A stretch of 64,000 nt of DNA from Welwitschia mirabilis (lineage: Eukaryota > Gnetophyta > Gnetopsida > Welwitschiales), in assembly GCA_051453625.1 (NCBI GenBank), contig JBOZIK010000001.1, positions 281,371,434-281,435,433 of the forward strand, written 5' to 3'. Shown here in pieces: positions 10,190 to 22,000 of this stretch. The notes under the pieces were generated by a model. The model was not told the DNA's origin. It searched no databases and saw nothing but the letters and a program-made list of their open reading frames with translations. Numbering within the stretch: the stretch's first letter is position 1; each line of letters begins with the position of its first letter. The translations under genes were made by a program, and so were the position numbers.

Positions 10190-13100
10190 TCCTAAGGGTT
10201 TTTAGAAGAACTATCGCCACTCTTCCTATGTATTGGTAGCTTCCTTCGTGGTCGATACAAATCAGAAGTGTAAAAAGGTCGTACAGGTATTGGATTAGCC
10301 TCTATTTGAGGCATGCCCAACTTCTTCACGCTAAAAATAAGATCATCATCATCAGTATGCTCCTTATCAAAAGAGGCATGACTTGCAATGCCCTCATTAA
10401 GATTATGATCTCCACTATCATCATTAGAAGGAGTACTAAGATGAGGAGTATTACTAGGTGTATCATCATTAGGAGGAGCATCACCTACATCACCATCTTC
10501 AACTCATGATGGGTGAATATCATCCATGTCCATCACATCTGAAGTTGTTGATGCCAACTCCTTCAAAGCAAATCTAAGGTTATGAGGGACAAAAACCAGA
10601 TCATTTAACCTTTGGGTTATAAGTCGGTTACGCTTCTTCAAGTGTACATGCTCGAAGATGCTCCAATTATGTTCACACCCTATAAAATAAAAGGCAACAA
10701 CGAATGTTAACACAAAAAAAAAAAAATTGCAAAATGGCATAATGATCAAATGAATCATAAATGTTGAAGTTCAAACCAATACCAGGTGCACTACATGGCT
10801 TTGAAACAATATGAGTGGCTATCTCTTTCAAATTGATAGTCTCCAAGTCATACTCAGACCACCAATCCTCTAAATAAATGAAGGATCACATCATTTAGAT
10901 AATACTTTTAGTCAAAAAACAAGTTATTCATTCTTGAATCCAATAAAAAAAAAGCTTATTTCACTTGGCTTTAGCCAAGATTTTCATGACTCCGCCCTGG
11001 GCTTGCGGAACATCACATCCATCTTTTTTTTGTACATGACCAAGTCTTTTGTCACTTGATCTCTCTTATCTAGATCTGGTACCATTTTATTTAGCACATT
11101 GTCAACTCCCAATCTCAATCGTACTTCCTCTTCTGTACGGTCAAATTCCCTTCCAAATCCAAATTGTGGGTTTAATATATGTGTGCCAACATGCAAATTA
11201 TTGTGCTTTTGATTGTCCCATCTATTTCTAATATTAAAAATATAATCAAATTAGAAGTCACATAAATAACAATGATTATAAGTAATAAAAATATCAAACT
11301 TCAAGTATATGACTTATGTGCTTCTTACCTTTGATATATTCTTGTAGTAATGTTTGCACATCTGTCAAGAAGACCACTCTTTGTAAGATAGGAATAAATG
11401 CCTTCCTTTGCCCTTGACATTGCTTTATACACATATGCTAGAGAAGGTCTTTCCCTATCTACCTTTCGAAGAACAAGCATAATGGTTGGGTGACCTACAA
11501 ATAATAAAGATGTAGATAAGTGAACATGACATTAGAATTTGCAAATCAAAAAGTTAAGATGATGTATTTTAGTATTTGTGAATATAAAAACAATGATCCT
11601 TACCTATAAAACATTTTTCATCTGAAGCCAAAATTTGCCTGGACGATTAGCACAATCAAATACAAAGTCTGTTGTACGAGTAGCCTTAGAAGTATGACAA
11701 AATGAAGCAAATCTTTCATCATTACTCCATAATGGATTACAAAACATTTCCATTAACGCTTGCTTCACTTCTTGCATGCTATCTAATACTATGAAATTTG
11801 TTGTAAGCCTTGTATGACCAGGCCTAAGAAGTTCTTACCATTAGAGTGCTGACGAAAAAGATGATGAACATGGGAGTGGGTGTACACAAATTTTGCCCTT
11901 TGCACCACCTAAACAACAATAAATGACAGTTTGTCAATCCTCAAGTCAACTTTCATATTTTCATTATCAATTACATGAAAAATATCCAATGTGTTACTAA
12001 CACTGCATCTTAGTATTAGAAATATTTAGTTAATTACCTTCTTAATCCAAAGTAATTTTCCAAGGTTTTCGAGAAGAAGATCAATGCAGTGTGCTATGCA
12101 ATGAGTCTAACATAAATGTGGCTAATCATGCATTGGTAATCTACGTGATGCCTTATAGTCAGATCCATTATCTTTAACAACCTACATAATACAAAATAAA
12201 TATCCATTATCTTTAACAACCTACATAATACAAAATAAATAAAGCTAAGTACAAGACTACAACTTTGTTTTCAGAAGGAGAGAACAAGTTTAATTGAATT
12301 AAATAGGAACTGTTTACCTAGACAACCTTGCTAGGTCCTATTTCTTTAATCAGTTTTTTGAACTCATCAGATAGGAACTCTTCATTTTTTATGTTGTGTA
12401 ATGCATCGGTAGATTTTAAAGACATTGTTCCTGAAGCTGATGCTACCAAAAAATTGAGGAGATTTCAATCCCATCTATCACTCCAACCATATGCGAGAAT
12501 GCTATATCCAGATTTATTCCAAATCTCCTTATCCTAGGTCATTATGTTGTCAAATATCATGTTTGACATAATTGAACATGGATGTCCATATCTCTGTGAA
12601 GGTGGAAGCTTTGCAGTGACCTAGTCCACACTCATCAGTGGCATCACAACCCCTTTGAAACATGGGACTCGCAAATGAATGTAATGGCAAGCCCTGTGAA
12701 TACCAAAATTGTGCAAGTATCTTACGTGCTCTCCTGGCTACATTCTCCTTAGCACGCATGCTCGTCTTAGTTGTTTGTTGAGTATCAAGACCATGATGTG
12801 GAGGCATCAGATTAACAAGCCTCTCTCGAATGGGTCGATAATAAGGCTCTAATCCCTGAGAAGATGAGCCAAGTGTGGGACTAGAAAGTGGAAGACGATT
12901 ACCACTTTCATGCTGGGCCTTGACAACTCTATCCACATCAGGAGGGGAAGAAGAAGCATGTGCCACTGAATCTATAGTCATACGCTCTCAACCATCAACT
13001 GTTCTCTTTTTAGCTCTGGACATAGAGGCTCTTTGCTAGTTGCAAAACCAGATCCAACTCTCTCCATTTGGCTTTTTGCTAGAAGATCTACAAGTCTTGC

Positions 13101-13370
13101 CTTGTTTTTCTTTTGCTCTTCTTTGCAGTTTAAATATGTATGTAGTTCTTCCATCACAAAAATGCTGGGTAAGTTAGGGCAAGGCACAATGTCATGACCA
13201 GGTAGTTGAGCAATGTGATATTTTATTTTGTTTACACCTCTATAATATGTGGCCTAATAGTAATTGCATTTTAGCACATCTGAATTTCTAGGATCTGTTT
13301 GTGTACAATATTGCTATGTTGGATTCCTCCTCAACATGTTTAATCACTGCAAACAAAGATCAATTGCAAA
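10190..13370 (-). pseudogene. hAT transposase (BED finger, DUF659, hATC dimerisation), degenerate
   Basis: Read on the - strand from 13370 down. A decayed BED-type finger region (LPGHDIVPCPNLP-like, about 13150-13210) and a 143-codon frame (12981-12550) with RAKENVARRARKILAQFWY come first. DUF659 follows (GWSDRWD, LNFLVASASGTMSLKSTDA, 12500-12320; VVKDNGSDYKA at 12190-12150; HCIALCIDLLLENLGKLLW near 12050-12110; YTHSHVHHLFRQHSNG; ATRTTDFVFDC). Then RERPSLAYVYKAM (about 11440), GTHILNPQFGFGREFD (11190), and the C-terminal hATC block GCEHNWSIFEHVHLKKRNRL to QRLNDLVFVPHNLRF (10680-10560). A 103-bp GT-AG intron (10680-10782) precedes GCEHNWS. Internal stops and frameshifts make it a pseudogene. 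Confidence 0.88.
12163..12240. repeat. perfect 39-bp tandem duplication over a splice acceptor in hAT 1
   Basis: 12163-12201 and 12202-12240 are identical by eye. On the - strand each unit contains TATTATGTAG followed by GTTGTTAAAGATAATGGAT, an intron acceptor plus the first codons of the VVKDNG exon. Confidence 0.85.
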
Positions 13371-13639
13371 TTTTGAATTAGACATTGTCATACATCGAAA
13401 CCAAGAAAACATCAAATTTAATTGAAAGTGGAAAGACAAATGTAATTTAAATATCTAAGAAGGAAGACAAATGCAAATTTGGGTGTGCAAGTTTTCTTAG
13501 AATGTCTGTTGCATCGTGTCATACTAGTAGAGTACAATAGGGTAGGGGTGCATTTACAAATAAACATGTAGTGACCCCACAACAGGTATGGGATGTGTCG
13601 AGCCTGAATTGCTGCGATCACAACTTCCTAGCATCCTGA

Positions 13640-14890
13640 TTATGCTTATTGCATTTCTTCATTGATTTATTGTGGAAGTAATTTAGCAATGCCCATATTC
13701 ATTTATTGTAAAAGAAACGTTTCCACAAGATACACAACGAAAGGAGTGAAAAAAATTGAAAATTATGAAAATCAAGACCAGAAAGTTATCAAATGCATAA
13801 AAAAGGTTGTATCTCCACATATGCTTTATGTGAAATAGAAACCTTTATGTGACAAACATTAAAGATCTTGTATTTCATTAGAATTAGAGGCCTAATATAA
13901 CTCTTAATATGGGACAAAAAGCCATATTGTAGTTCTAGATTCAATAAATGTCTATGTTTCATGTCTCAGGACTAAAATTTGTCTTTTGTTAATTCCATCA
14001 TGCATCATAAAATATTACACACTATAGAAGTTGTGCATGTGCAGTGCATGTCACCAAAGGGATTGCCTACAAGTGGTTCATAAGAATCATATATCTTGTT
14101 TTGTGGATTTCTCTGATGCATAAGTTTATGTATTGCAGTTCAAGTTTAGGTTGAGAAGCCCTTAACTTCATCATATCATACAAGATAAGTCCAACTACAG
14201 AGTAGATTAAATGAGTGCTTTAATCAATGATTTTTATGTGGTACATTGCTTGGAAGTACTATTTTATTTATTTATTTTTTTGGTAAAAGACATGCTGAGG
14301 TCCTAGAACTGATGATTTTTCGTAGGACTTGCAAAGATTAGTGATAAAATAAGCCACATATTTGAAGGTTTGTGGCTTTGCCTTACACCTTACAACACGT
14401 TAACTTGAGCCTTGACAAAATGTTCACATCCCAATGAGAATATGAACTTTACTGACAACATAGGGTTCATGATTTTTCATTGTAATGTTTTATTGTGATG
14501 GTGATTCATAACTCACAAGCAAGAATCAAATAAACAGAATGTTAAAGATGTGGATCCAGCTTAATCCAAAGCTAACAAAAAACATTGTCAAGTTACGTTG
14601 GAAGTGAAAGAGAGCTGACTGTGAGAGTGACTGTGTAAAGATTGAAGAGTGAAGAGGAAGACCGAATGAAAGACTATGAGGGTTGACTGTGAGAGTGAAT
14701 TCGTGCCAAAGCTGCAGGAATTGTGAAGTTCGCCTGTTTGCGCCAATTTTCTTTCTTCGTCTGTTCCTGCCAAGTCCTTTCTTCCTCTGTCTGCACCAAG
14801 TTGTGTCTTCGTCTATTCTTTCTTTGTCTATTCACCTGGTTTTTGTAAGCAAAGTCGCAAGCCTGTTACGTGTGACTTTTGTTAATTTTT
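13640..14890 (-). other. 5' region of hAT 1 upstream of the transposase
   Basis: Between the BED-finger remnant and the right subterminal repeats, so it should hold the transposase promoter and any first exon. I see no clear coding. 14650-14860 is a pyrimidine-rich tract with repeated TCTTTCTTCGTCT-like words and two copies of a GACTGTGAGAGTGA motif (14617-14630, 14684-14697). Confidence 0.4.
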
Positions 14891-15031
14891 TTCCAACAGC
14901 TGGCAACTAGTCACCAACTGTTTGGGCGGCAATTAGTCGCCGCTAGTCGCTTGCATGCTGACTTCAATTTTTAAAAAGTCGTTTCGATTTTCTGGCGACT
15001 AGTCATCTCTTGTTTAAACACTGGGTTTAAG

Positions 15032-15885
15032 TTTGGTTCATTGTCTATATACTAAAATGAAAGATATGATTTGGTGGTGCTGCATAATTCATTTGTTCAA
15101 CTTTTGTGACCTTCACAATTCATTAGCTGGTTCACAGAGCAGCAAATTGTTGAAGTTTAGAGCAGACGAATAGCCACTATTCTCCAAATAGATTACACAC
15201 AATATTTAAGCTTGTTTCAGTCTACTTGATATTGTTTTACAAATGATTGGTAGATGAGTGATTTTGTGCGCTAAAAGTTGTATTGAACTGTGTCTTTTAG
15301 TATGTTATGTGATGGCTTCTGATTTTTCCTTCCATGGATATACTTATAGATTTGATCTCTCCCTTCCCGCCCCTTCCGCTGACCCCCATGTACATACAAA
15401 CATACATTCACACATACATACATATATATGCATGAAAAAAACTACACAAAGTTTAATGTTTAGGATTTTTAAAAAGTTTATTTCAAATGTCTTTAATGTT
15501 AGAGCAGATTTTGGGGAAGTTTAGATTTTAAGTTGAAACAAAATTTGTAAAAGCTAAAAAACTGGTTTCACCAAATAGCTATTTGTAATTGTGGTATGCT
15601 TGTCTCTGTTTAATTTTTATTTTATAGGACAGTAATTGTAAATCTTGGTTCTGGAAGTTTGTTAGGATTTCAATACATGCTTTTCTTCTAGGAAAAAAGC
15701 CAGCTGAAAACATTCTCATGTAGTGATTGTTTTGTCCATTCTATGGCAGTATGACAATTCACTTATCTTACTACAAAGTGATGCTAAGATATTTGTATTT
15801 AATGATATCATTTTGCTTACATTGTGTGCTATATTTTTGAGGATATCGGGGCTTTGTTGACTTAAAGGTCATGTTAATTAAGCAG
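15032..15885. other. intron sequence upstream of exon 1, with an ACAT-rich microsatellite
   Basis: No recognisable coding. 15389-15433 is an imperfect (ACAT/ATAC)n tract ending in CATATATATGCATG. The intron ends at the acceptor gcag at 15882-15885. Confidence 0.5.
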
Positions 15886-16065
15886 GCTATAGAAGTTAGT
15901 AGATTATTCAGCATGTTAAAGCGTGAAGAATCAGAAGACAATGTTCTTTCAGCATGTAAGAAGCTTTTTGCGATTTTCCATGATTTCCCAGATCAGAAAA
16001 TGTCCTTCATAAGTCAGCATGGATTAGTACCTATAATGGACATGCTTGAAGGGGCAAACAGTCGG
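15886..16065 (+). CDS. MAP3KE1: MAP3Ke exon 1 in window (ARM-repeat region)
   Basis: Encodes 60 residues starting AIEVSRLFSMLKREESED and ending EGANSR, including KMSFISQHGLVPIMDML, an armadillo-type helix-turn-helix. The acceptor is gcag|GCT and the donor CGG|gtatag; both edges are phase 0. An acceptor three bases earlier (exon from 15883) would add one Gln and cannot be excluded. The exon follows an intron that reaches the window start, so the upstream exon coding the preceding part of the protein is not visible. Confidence 0.9.
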
Positions 16066-19000
16066 GTATAGTATTTGCTTTTGCTTAGCCTAAACATCTT
16101 TAGCTCTGGTGATTTTTGCTTGATTATAATGGTCTTTGAGGGATAATTCCTTTATTCTAGTGAATCAATTTCATGATTTCAGGTTATATTATCTGTGCTG
16201 CAATTTATGAATCTACTGATTAATGAGAATGCAAAATGCCTTGAAAATGCCTGCCATATTGGCCTTGTAAGTTGAATTCTTGGCTTACATTATGTTTTAT
16301 TTCTCTGTGTTGTGGAGTAATTTTTATTCTATAGACATGATCTCTTTCATAAAGATGACTACGTCTTGTATTTTCATGTAAGTTTGTGCTGCTTGCCAAC
16401 ATCTTTAGATTTCTGCTTGCTAAAATTTATGTCGCCACCCTTCTAGATTCCTGTTGTAATGAATCTTGCTAGCCCGGACCATTCAAAGGACATTCGCATG
16501 CAGACAGCATATTTTGTGCAACAATTATGTCAAACAAGGTACACGGAAATGATTGTTTGTGCTTTATGTTTCCATGTTGCCTTTTTTTTTTAATTTTAAT
16601 TTTTATTTTTTGGTTCTTTTTGATTTGCGTAAAAGCTACAGTTATTGACTTTTTTTGTTTTCTCATATGTGACATTGAGAGCAGTGCGTCAACTTTGCAA
16701 ATGTTCATTGCATGCCGTGGATTGCCAGTTCTAGTTGGTTTCTTGGAACCAGATTATTCAAAATACAGGTTCGATTTCTTGATATCAATGGGACAAAATG
16801 AATCATATAAAATAATTTTGCAGTCATAAACTTTATCAACATATTGCTTATTAGAAATGTTACTATGATCATTTCAGGGAAATGGTACATATTGCAATAG
16901 ACTGCATGTGGAATGTTTTTAACCTGAAGACTTTTACTCCTCGAAATGATTTCTGTCGAATTTCTGCTAAAAATGGAATCTTGAACAGACTAGTTAACAC
17001 CCTTCACAGCTTGAACGAAGCTGTTCGTCTTGCATCTTTCATGACAAAAGGTGCAGCTATCTCTGGAAGTGATTGTCTTATGCACCAGGCCCACTCAAGT
17101 AGCCATGACCTCATATCTTCTGAGAGCAATGATACTCAACTTCGACAAGTCCAGAATGACATTACCACATCAAGGACAAATTTTAGTGAACAAACCTTCC
17201 CCATAGGGACTTCTGAACCTTCTCAAACATCCATTTTACACTCAAGAAGATCTGATATAAATGAACACGGCAAAGGGTTCCTTTCTTCCAATTTGCTTGC
17301 TACATCAGTTGCGAGTAACATGTTAGAGTCTGCTGAAGGTAGCTTGCCTTCTAGAACTCAAGAATCACAGGTACAGTCATCAGCAGACCATGAACAACTA
17401 AATTCTGGACTACATGAGTCATCTCAGATTGAAGAAACTCGTTCAAGACAACGCAGTATTCCTTCAGTACAGAGAGGGGCAACGGAACAGTCTTGGAGAC
17501 GAACAAGTCTTTCTCGTTTCTCGAATGGGGGACATAGCAGTTCTCAGATTTCTTTTTCTCAAAATGAACCTGCACAACCACTCTTGAGTTTGCTGGAGAA
17601 GGAACCGCCTTCTAGGCATGTATCAGGTCAGCTTGAGTATATACAGCATTTAAATGGTGGTCTTGAACACCATCAAAGCATTACACCTGTTCCTCAATCA
17701 TCAGCAGAAAGGACAAATCCTGACCTAGATGCTTCGATAACTCCATTTTCAGGTGATCCTGACTTTCTTGGTGCCTTAATGGTTTTGTGTATTTTCTGTT
17801 CTCTTTTTTTATTTTCAGTGCTACTCTAATTTAAATATGGCATGTCTTATATGATTGAGGAACTGCCTCAGTGGAACTCGATTTCTTTGAATTTTTGAGT
17901 TGATTGTTTGATTTCTTTCCTTTCACATTTATCATATAATGCTATTATTTGTGAAAACAAAACTATAAATTGGAAAGAGTATCAGGAATATTAACAATGC
18001 TTTGATCTGTTAACCTGTTAGAGAATGATAGAACGTTGTGAGACAATACAAATGGAAAAGAAATTTTAGGGCTTGCGATGCAAAACTAGAAGTTGGGAAA
18101 ATCTGCAAAGAATAAATAGAACCTGGTTATGAAAACAAGGTAGCATGACTTGTGACTCGTGACTCACCAAGAAAGTTAAAATTTGACTTAACTTGCAACT
18201 CGTGACTTACTGACTTGTCAACTCACCTGATCTTGGCTCGTTTATACAAAAAGTACTAGATAGGCAAATAAAAAAGATGAAAAAACAATACCTTATTAAT
18301 GTTTTATAAGTGGGTTCTGCTCTCAAGTGTATAATATTAAAACACATTTCAACAATAAGAAAATGTCTTCAAATAACTATTAGATACCGTTATGGTAAAC
18401 ATTTTTTTTTTCTTGTTGAAGGGTAAGGTCGGGTGGGTAGGTTGTGCTGTACAAATTCCTAGTGGCACTTGGGCCTATGCAANNNNNNNNNNNNNNNNNN
18501 NNNNNNNNNNNNNNNNNNNNNNNNNNNNNNNNNNNNNNNNNNNNNNNNNNNNNNNNNNNNNNNNNNNNNNNNNNNNNNNNNNNNNNNNNNNNNNNNNNNN
18601 NNNNNNNNNNNNNNNNNNNNNNNNNNNNNNNNNNNNNNNNNNNNNNNNNNNNNNNNNNNNNNNNNNNNNNNNNNNNNNNNNNNNNNNNNNNNNNNNNNNN
18701 NNNNNNNNNNNNNNNNNNNNNNNNNNNNNNNNNNNNNNNNNNNNNNNNNNNNNNNNNNNNNNNNNNNNNNNNNNNNNNNNNNNNNNNNNNNNNNNNNNNN
18801 NNNNNNNNNNNNNNNNNNNNNNNNNNNNNNNNNNNNNNNNNNNNNNNNNNNNNNNNNNNNNNNNNNNNNNNNNNNNNNNNNNNNNNNNNNNNNNNNNNNN
18901 NNNNNNNNNNNNNNNNNNNNNNNNNNNNNNNNNNNNNNNNNNNNNNNNNNNNNNNNNNNNNNNNNNNNNNNNNNNNNNNNNNNNNNNNNNNNNNNNNNNN

Positions 19001-22000
19001 NNNNNNNNNNNNNNNNNNNNNNNNNNNNNNNNNNNNNNNNNNNNNNNNNNNNNNNNNNNNNNNNNNNNNNNNNNNNNNNNNNNNNNNNNNNNNNNNNNNN
19101 NNNNNNNNNNNNNNNNNNNNNNNNNNNNNNNNNNNNNNNNNNNNNNNNNNNNNNNNNNNNNNNNNNNNNNNNNNNNNNNNNNNNNNNNNNNNNNNNNNNN
19201 NNNNNNNNNNNNNNNNNNNNNNNNNNNNNNNNNNNNNNNNNNNNNNNNNNNNNNNNNNNNNAATTCCTAGTGGCACTTGGGCCTATGCAAACTTCATTTG
19301 TGCTTTTCCTGCCTTGTTGGGTTGAACCCGAGACCCCCGGGTTCAACGTATCTTGACTTTACCATTTAGGTAATGGGTCAAGACTCACTACAATAAACAA
19401 TATTGAAAACCAAGTGTAATATGTTTGTTTCCCCCAAATAGAATCATAGAATCAAGTAGTGAACATATTATGATATTAACAAGAAAACAAATAAGACATA
19501 AATATTATTCAAATATGCAAAAAGTCAATCACATAAGCAATGAGCCAATGGAGTGCCTAACCGTTGAAACGACAGGTTAAAATCCATTTAGAATCATATT
19601 TTGCTTTTCATAAAGTGTGAGATGTGTATTTTACAAAAAAGGTGAAAAAAAGAAAAAAGAATTGACTCTATTAAATGTCAAGAGTCAAAAATCCTTTGAC
19701 TTACTTGAGACAGGAGTCAGTAGCCACGAGTCACACACTCACATTTTTTGAATTACAGAGAAAACTCAGATTGACTCAGAGCTGTTGAGTCAAAGAGAGT
19801 GACTCGTCAAGCTTTAGAGAGTCATTGTGTTGTGAGCTTCTCACCTTGACTCTGAGGGTTGGGCTACCCTAGGGCTAAGTAGTCATATATTCTTCTTTCT
19901 TCTTTTGCCATACATGTAAAAACAAGGGTGCTCTATAGGGGTTTGTAACCTTCTTTATAACCACATGGGACCTCATACACATCCTCATGCATAAAGCCAA
20001 GTTTAGCCTAGCAAATCTGGGCCTCTGAATGTAAAAGTGGACATGTTTTTGCAGACTTGCATTAGCGCATTGCTAATGGCACTCACCTCAGATCAAACCC
20101 ATGTGCTGTAGGGTTTTGAACACAGAACCAATGGCAACACAGTTTGAGAGGTCTGTTGAAGCTCACTTGACACCTTGATTGTTTTAGAAAATGTAGTATC
20201 TAAAAAAGGAATATGATTGCAGTCTTATCAATCAATGCTGCCACAATGTCAGTGGAAAGGTAATGCTTTTAAAAGCCAATCAGTGCCAACTCACTGTTCT
20301 GATACTTTACAAAATCTCTATCCGGCAGCTACCATATGATTGGAAATTCTCCATTATATTCCCAATCAGCCCTGAACAGTAATATCTACTTTCATGTGTA
20401 ATCCGNNNNNNNNNNNNNNNNNNNNNNNNNNNNNNNNNNNNNNNNNNNNNNNNNNNNNNNNNNNNNNNNNNNNNNNNNNNNNNNNNNNNNNNNNNNNNNN
20501 NNNNNNNNNNNNNNNNNNNNNNNNNNNNNNNNNNNNNNNNNNNNNNNNNNNNNNNNNNNNNNNNNNNNNNNNNNNNNNNNNNNNNNNNNNNNNNNNNNNN
20601 NNNNNNNNNNNNNNNNNNNNNNNNNNNNNNNNNNNNNNNNNNNNNNNNNNNNNNNNNNNNNNNNNNNNNNNNNNNNNNNNNNNNNNNNNNNNNNNNNNNN
20701 NNNNNNNNNNNNNNNNNNNNNNNNNNNNNNNNNNNNNNNNNNNNNNNNNNNNNNNNNNNNNNNNNNNNNNNNNNNNNNNNNNNNNNNNNNNNNNNNNNNN
20801 NNNNNNNNNNNNNNNNNNNNNNNNNNNNNNNNNNNNNNNNNNNNNNNNNNNNNNNNNNNNNNNNNNNNNNNNNNNNNNNNNNNNNNNNNNNNNNNNNNNN
20901 NNNNNNNNNNNNNNNNNNNNNNNNNNNNNNNNNNNNNNNNNNNNNNNNNNNNNNNNNNNNNNNNNNNNNNNNNNNNNNNNNNNNNNNNNNNNNNNNNNNN
21001 NNNNNNNNNNNNNNNNNNNNNNNNNNNNNNNNNNNNNNNTTCTTCTACAGCATTGGAATTTGAAACACCACTTGGCAATGGCCATGTTAAAATCTGAAAG
21101 CCTGTAAACACGATCATTTTGTATATTACTATTACTGCATTGGTAGATACTACAATTTGCTTGACCAAACACTCTTTCCTATTCAATTCTTATTCCACAT
21201 GTAATTTGATTGTGGTAGCAATTCAATTCAAAATAATTATTGAATATGACAGAGACCGTACATGACACATGTAATTTGAACGTGGTAGCAATTCAATGCA
21301 AAATAATTCTGAATATCATAGAGACCCCACATCATATGCATTCCTCCTTTAAATATCATTTGGTTGTTCATGGGATGCTAAGTTGACATAAATTCTATAA
21401 GCAGAATTGGTGTTTAATATGATGTTAGTCATGGTGCTTCTTTCTGTAGTAAGGAACTCTTCTTGGTGCAAAGAGGGAATCTCGTTACAAAAGTAGCAAG
21501 CAACATGAATTGTAGAGTAGGAAGAATAAGCAAAAGAGGACTCTCATGCTTTGATGACAAAGAAAATATGATGAGATTTTCGTGCTTAGATTGATTTCTT
21601 CTTTTCCACATGCACTCATGTTGTGAGTGCCTGTTACTCCTTTTCCTTTGTGCTTGGTTGCTTAATTAATAAAGTTCTATTGTTTTACAACTGTGGGTAT
21701 TGACAAAAAAGATGTCTGGTCTTCAAAATCTACTTCTCTTAGATGTGGCCTTATTATACTACATTTGCCTTGGGTGCAAAAGTTCTTATTTCACTTAAGT
21801 AGATCTATATTATTATTATTATTTTATTTTATAGAGTGATGTAGTTGTAGTTTCATTATTCATGTGAAATCTTTTTCAAACTGAACACATATGATGACCC
21901 AAGCTTTACATGTTAGGTCTTCTCCTTGACCTACAGATTTTTTCCAGGATCCTTTAGTACATGCTTTTAATGCAAAGATATCATGTTCTGTATGATTCCT

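Larger units (their letters stand above)
9713..15023 (-). mobile_element. complete 5.3-kb hAT element 1
   Basis: Ends are terminal inverted repeats beginning CAGTG-TTAAA (left CAGTGATTAAATAGTCG at 9713; right, complemented, CAGTGTTTAAACAAG ending at 15023). They are flanked by 8-bp direct repeats AGTTTAAG (9705-9712) and GGTTTAAG (15024-15031), 7 of 8 identical. Subterminal regions on both sides carry clustered (T/C)AGTCGGC or TAGTCGCC motifs (9722-9825 and 14907-15003), the usual binding-site arrangement of hAT transposases. The interior encodes a decayed hAT transposase on the - strand. Confidence 0.85.

Noticed and set aside
1-15885. Kinase-domain exons of MAP3Ke upstream of exon 1
   Set aside because: No glycine-rich loop, HRD or DFG motif was found in any + frame; the region is filled by transposable elements. 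A short exon inside the gap 5738-6205 cannot be excluded.
17351-17581. Minus-strand 76-codon frame inside exon 5
   Set aside because: It is the antisense shadow of the conserved coding exon.
19320-19350. tRNA gene
   Set aside because: Only a T-arm-like palindrome is present; no acceptor stem, D-arm or anticodon arm can be drawn around it.
18380-19356. Long open frames spanning 18380-19356, and similar ones over 5665-6234, 20366-21186, 22477-23605 and 57967-58887
   Set aside because: They are open only because they cross runs of N; the real bases on either side encode nothing recognisable.
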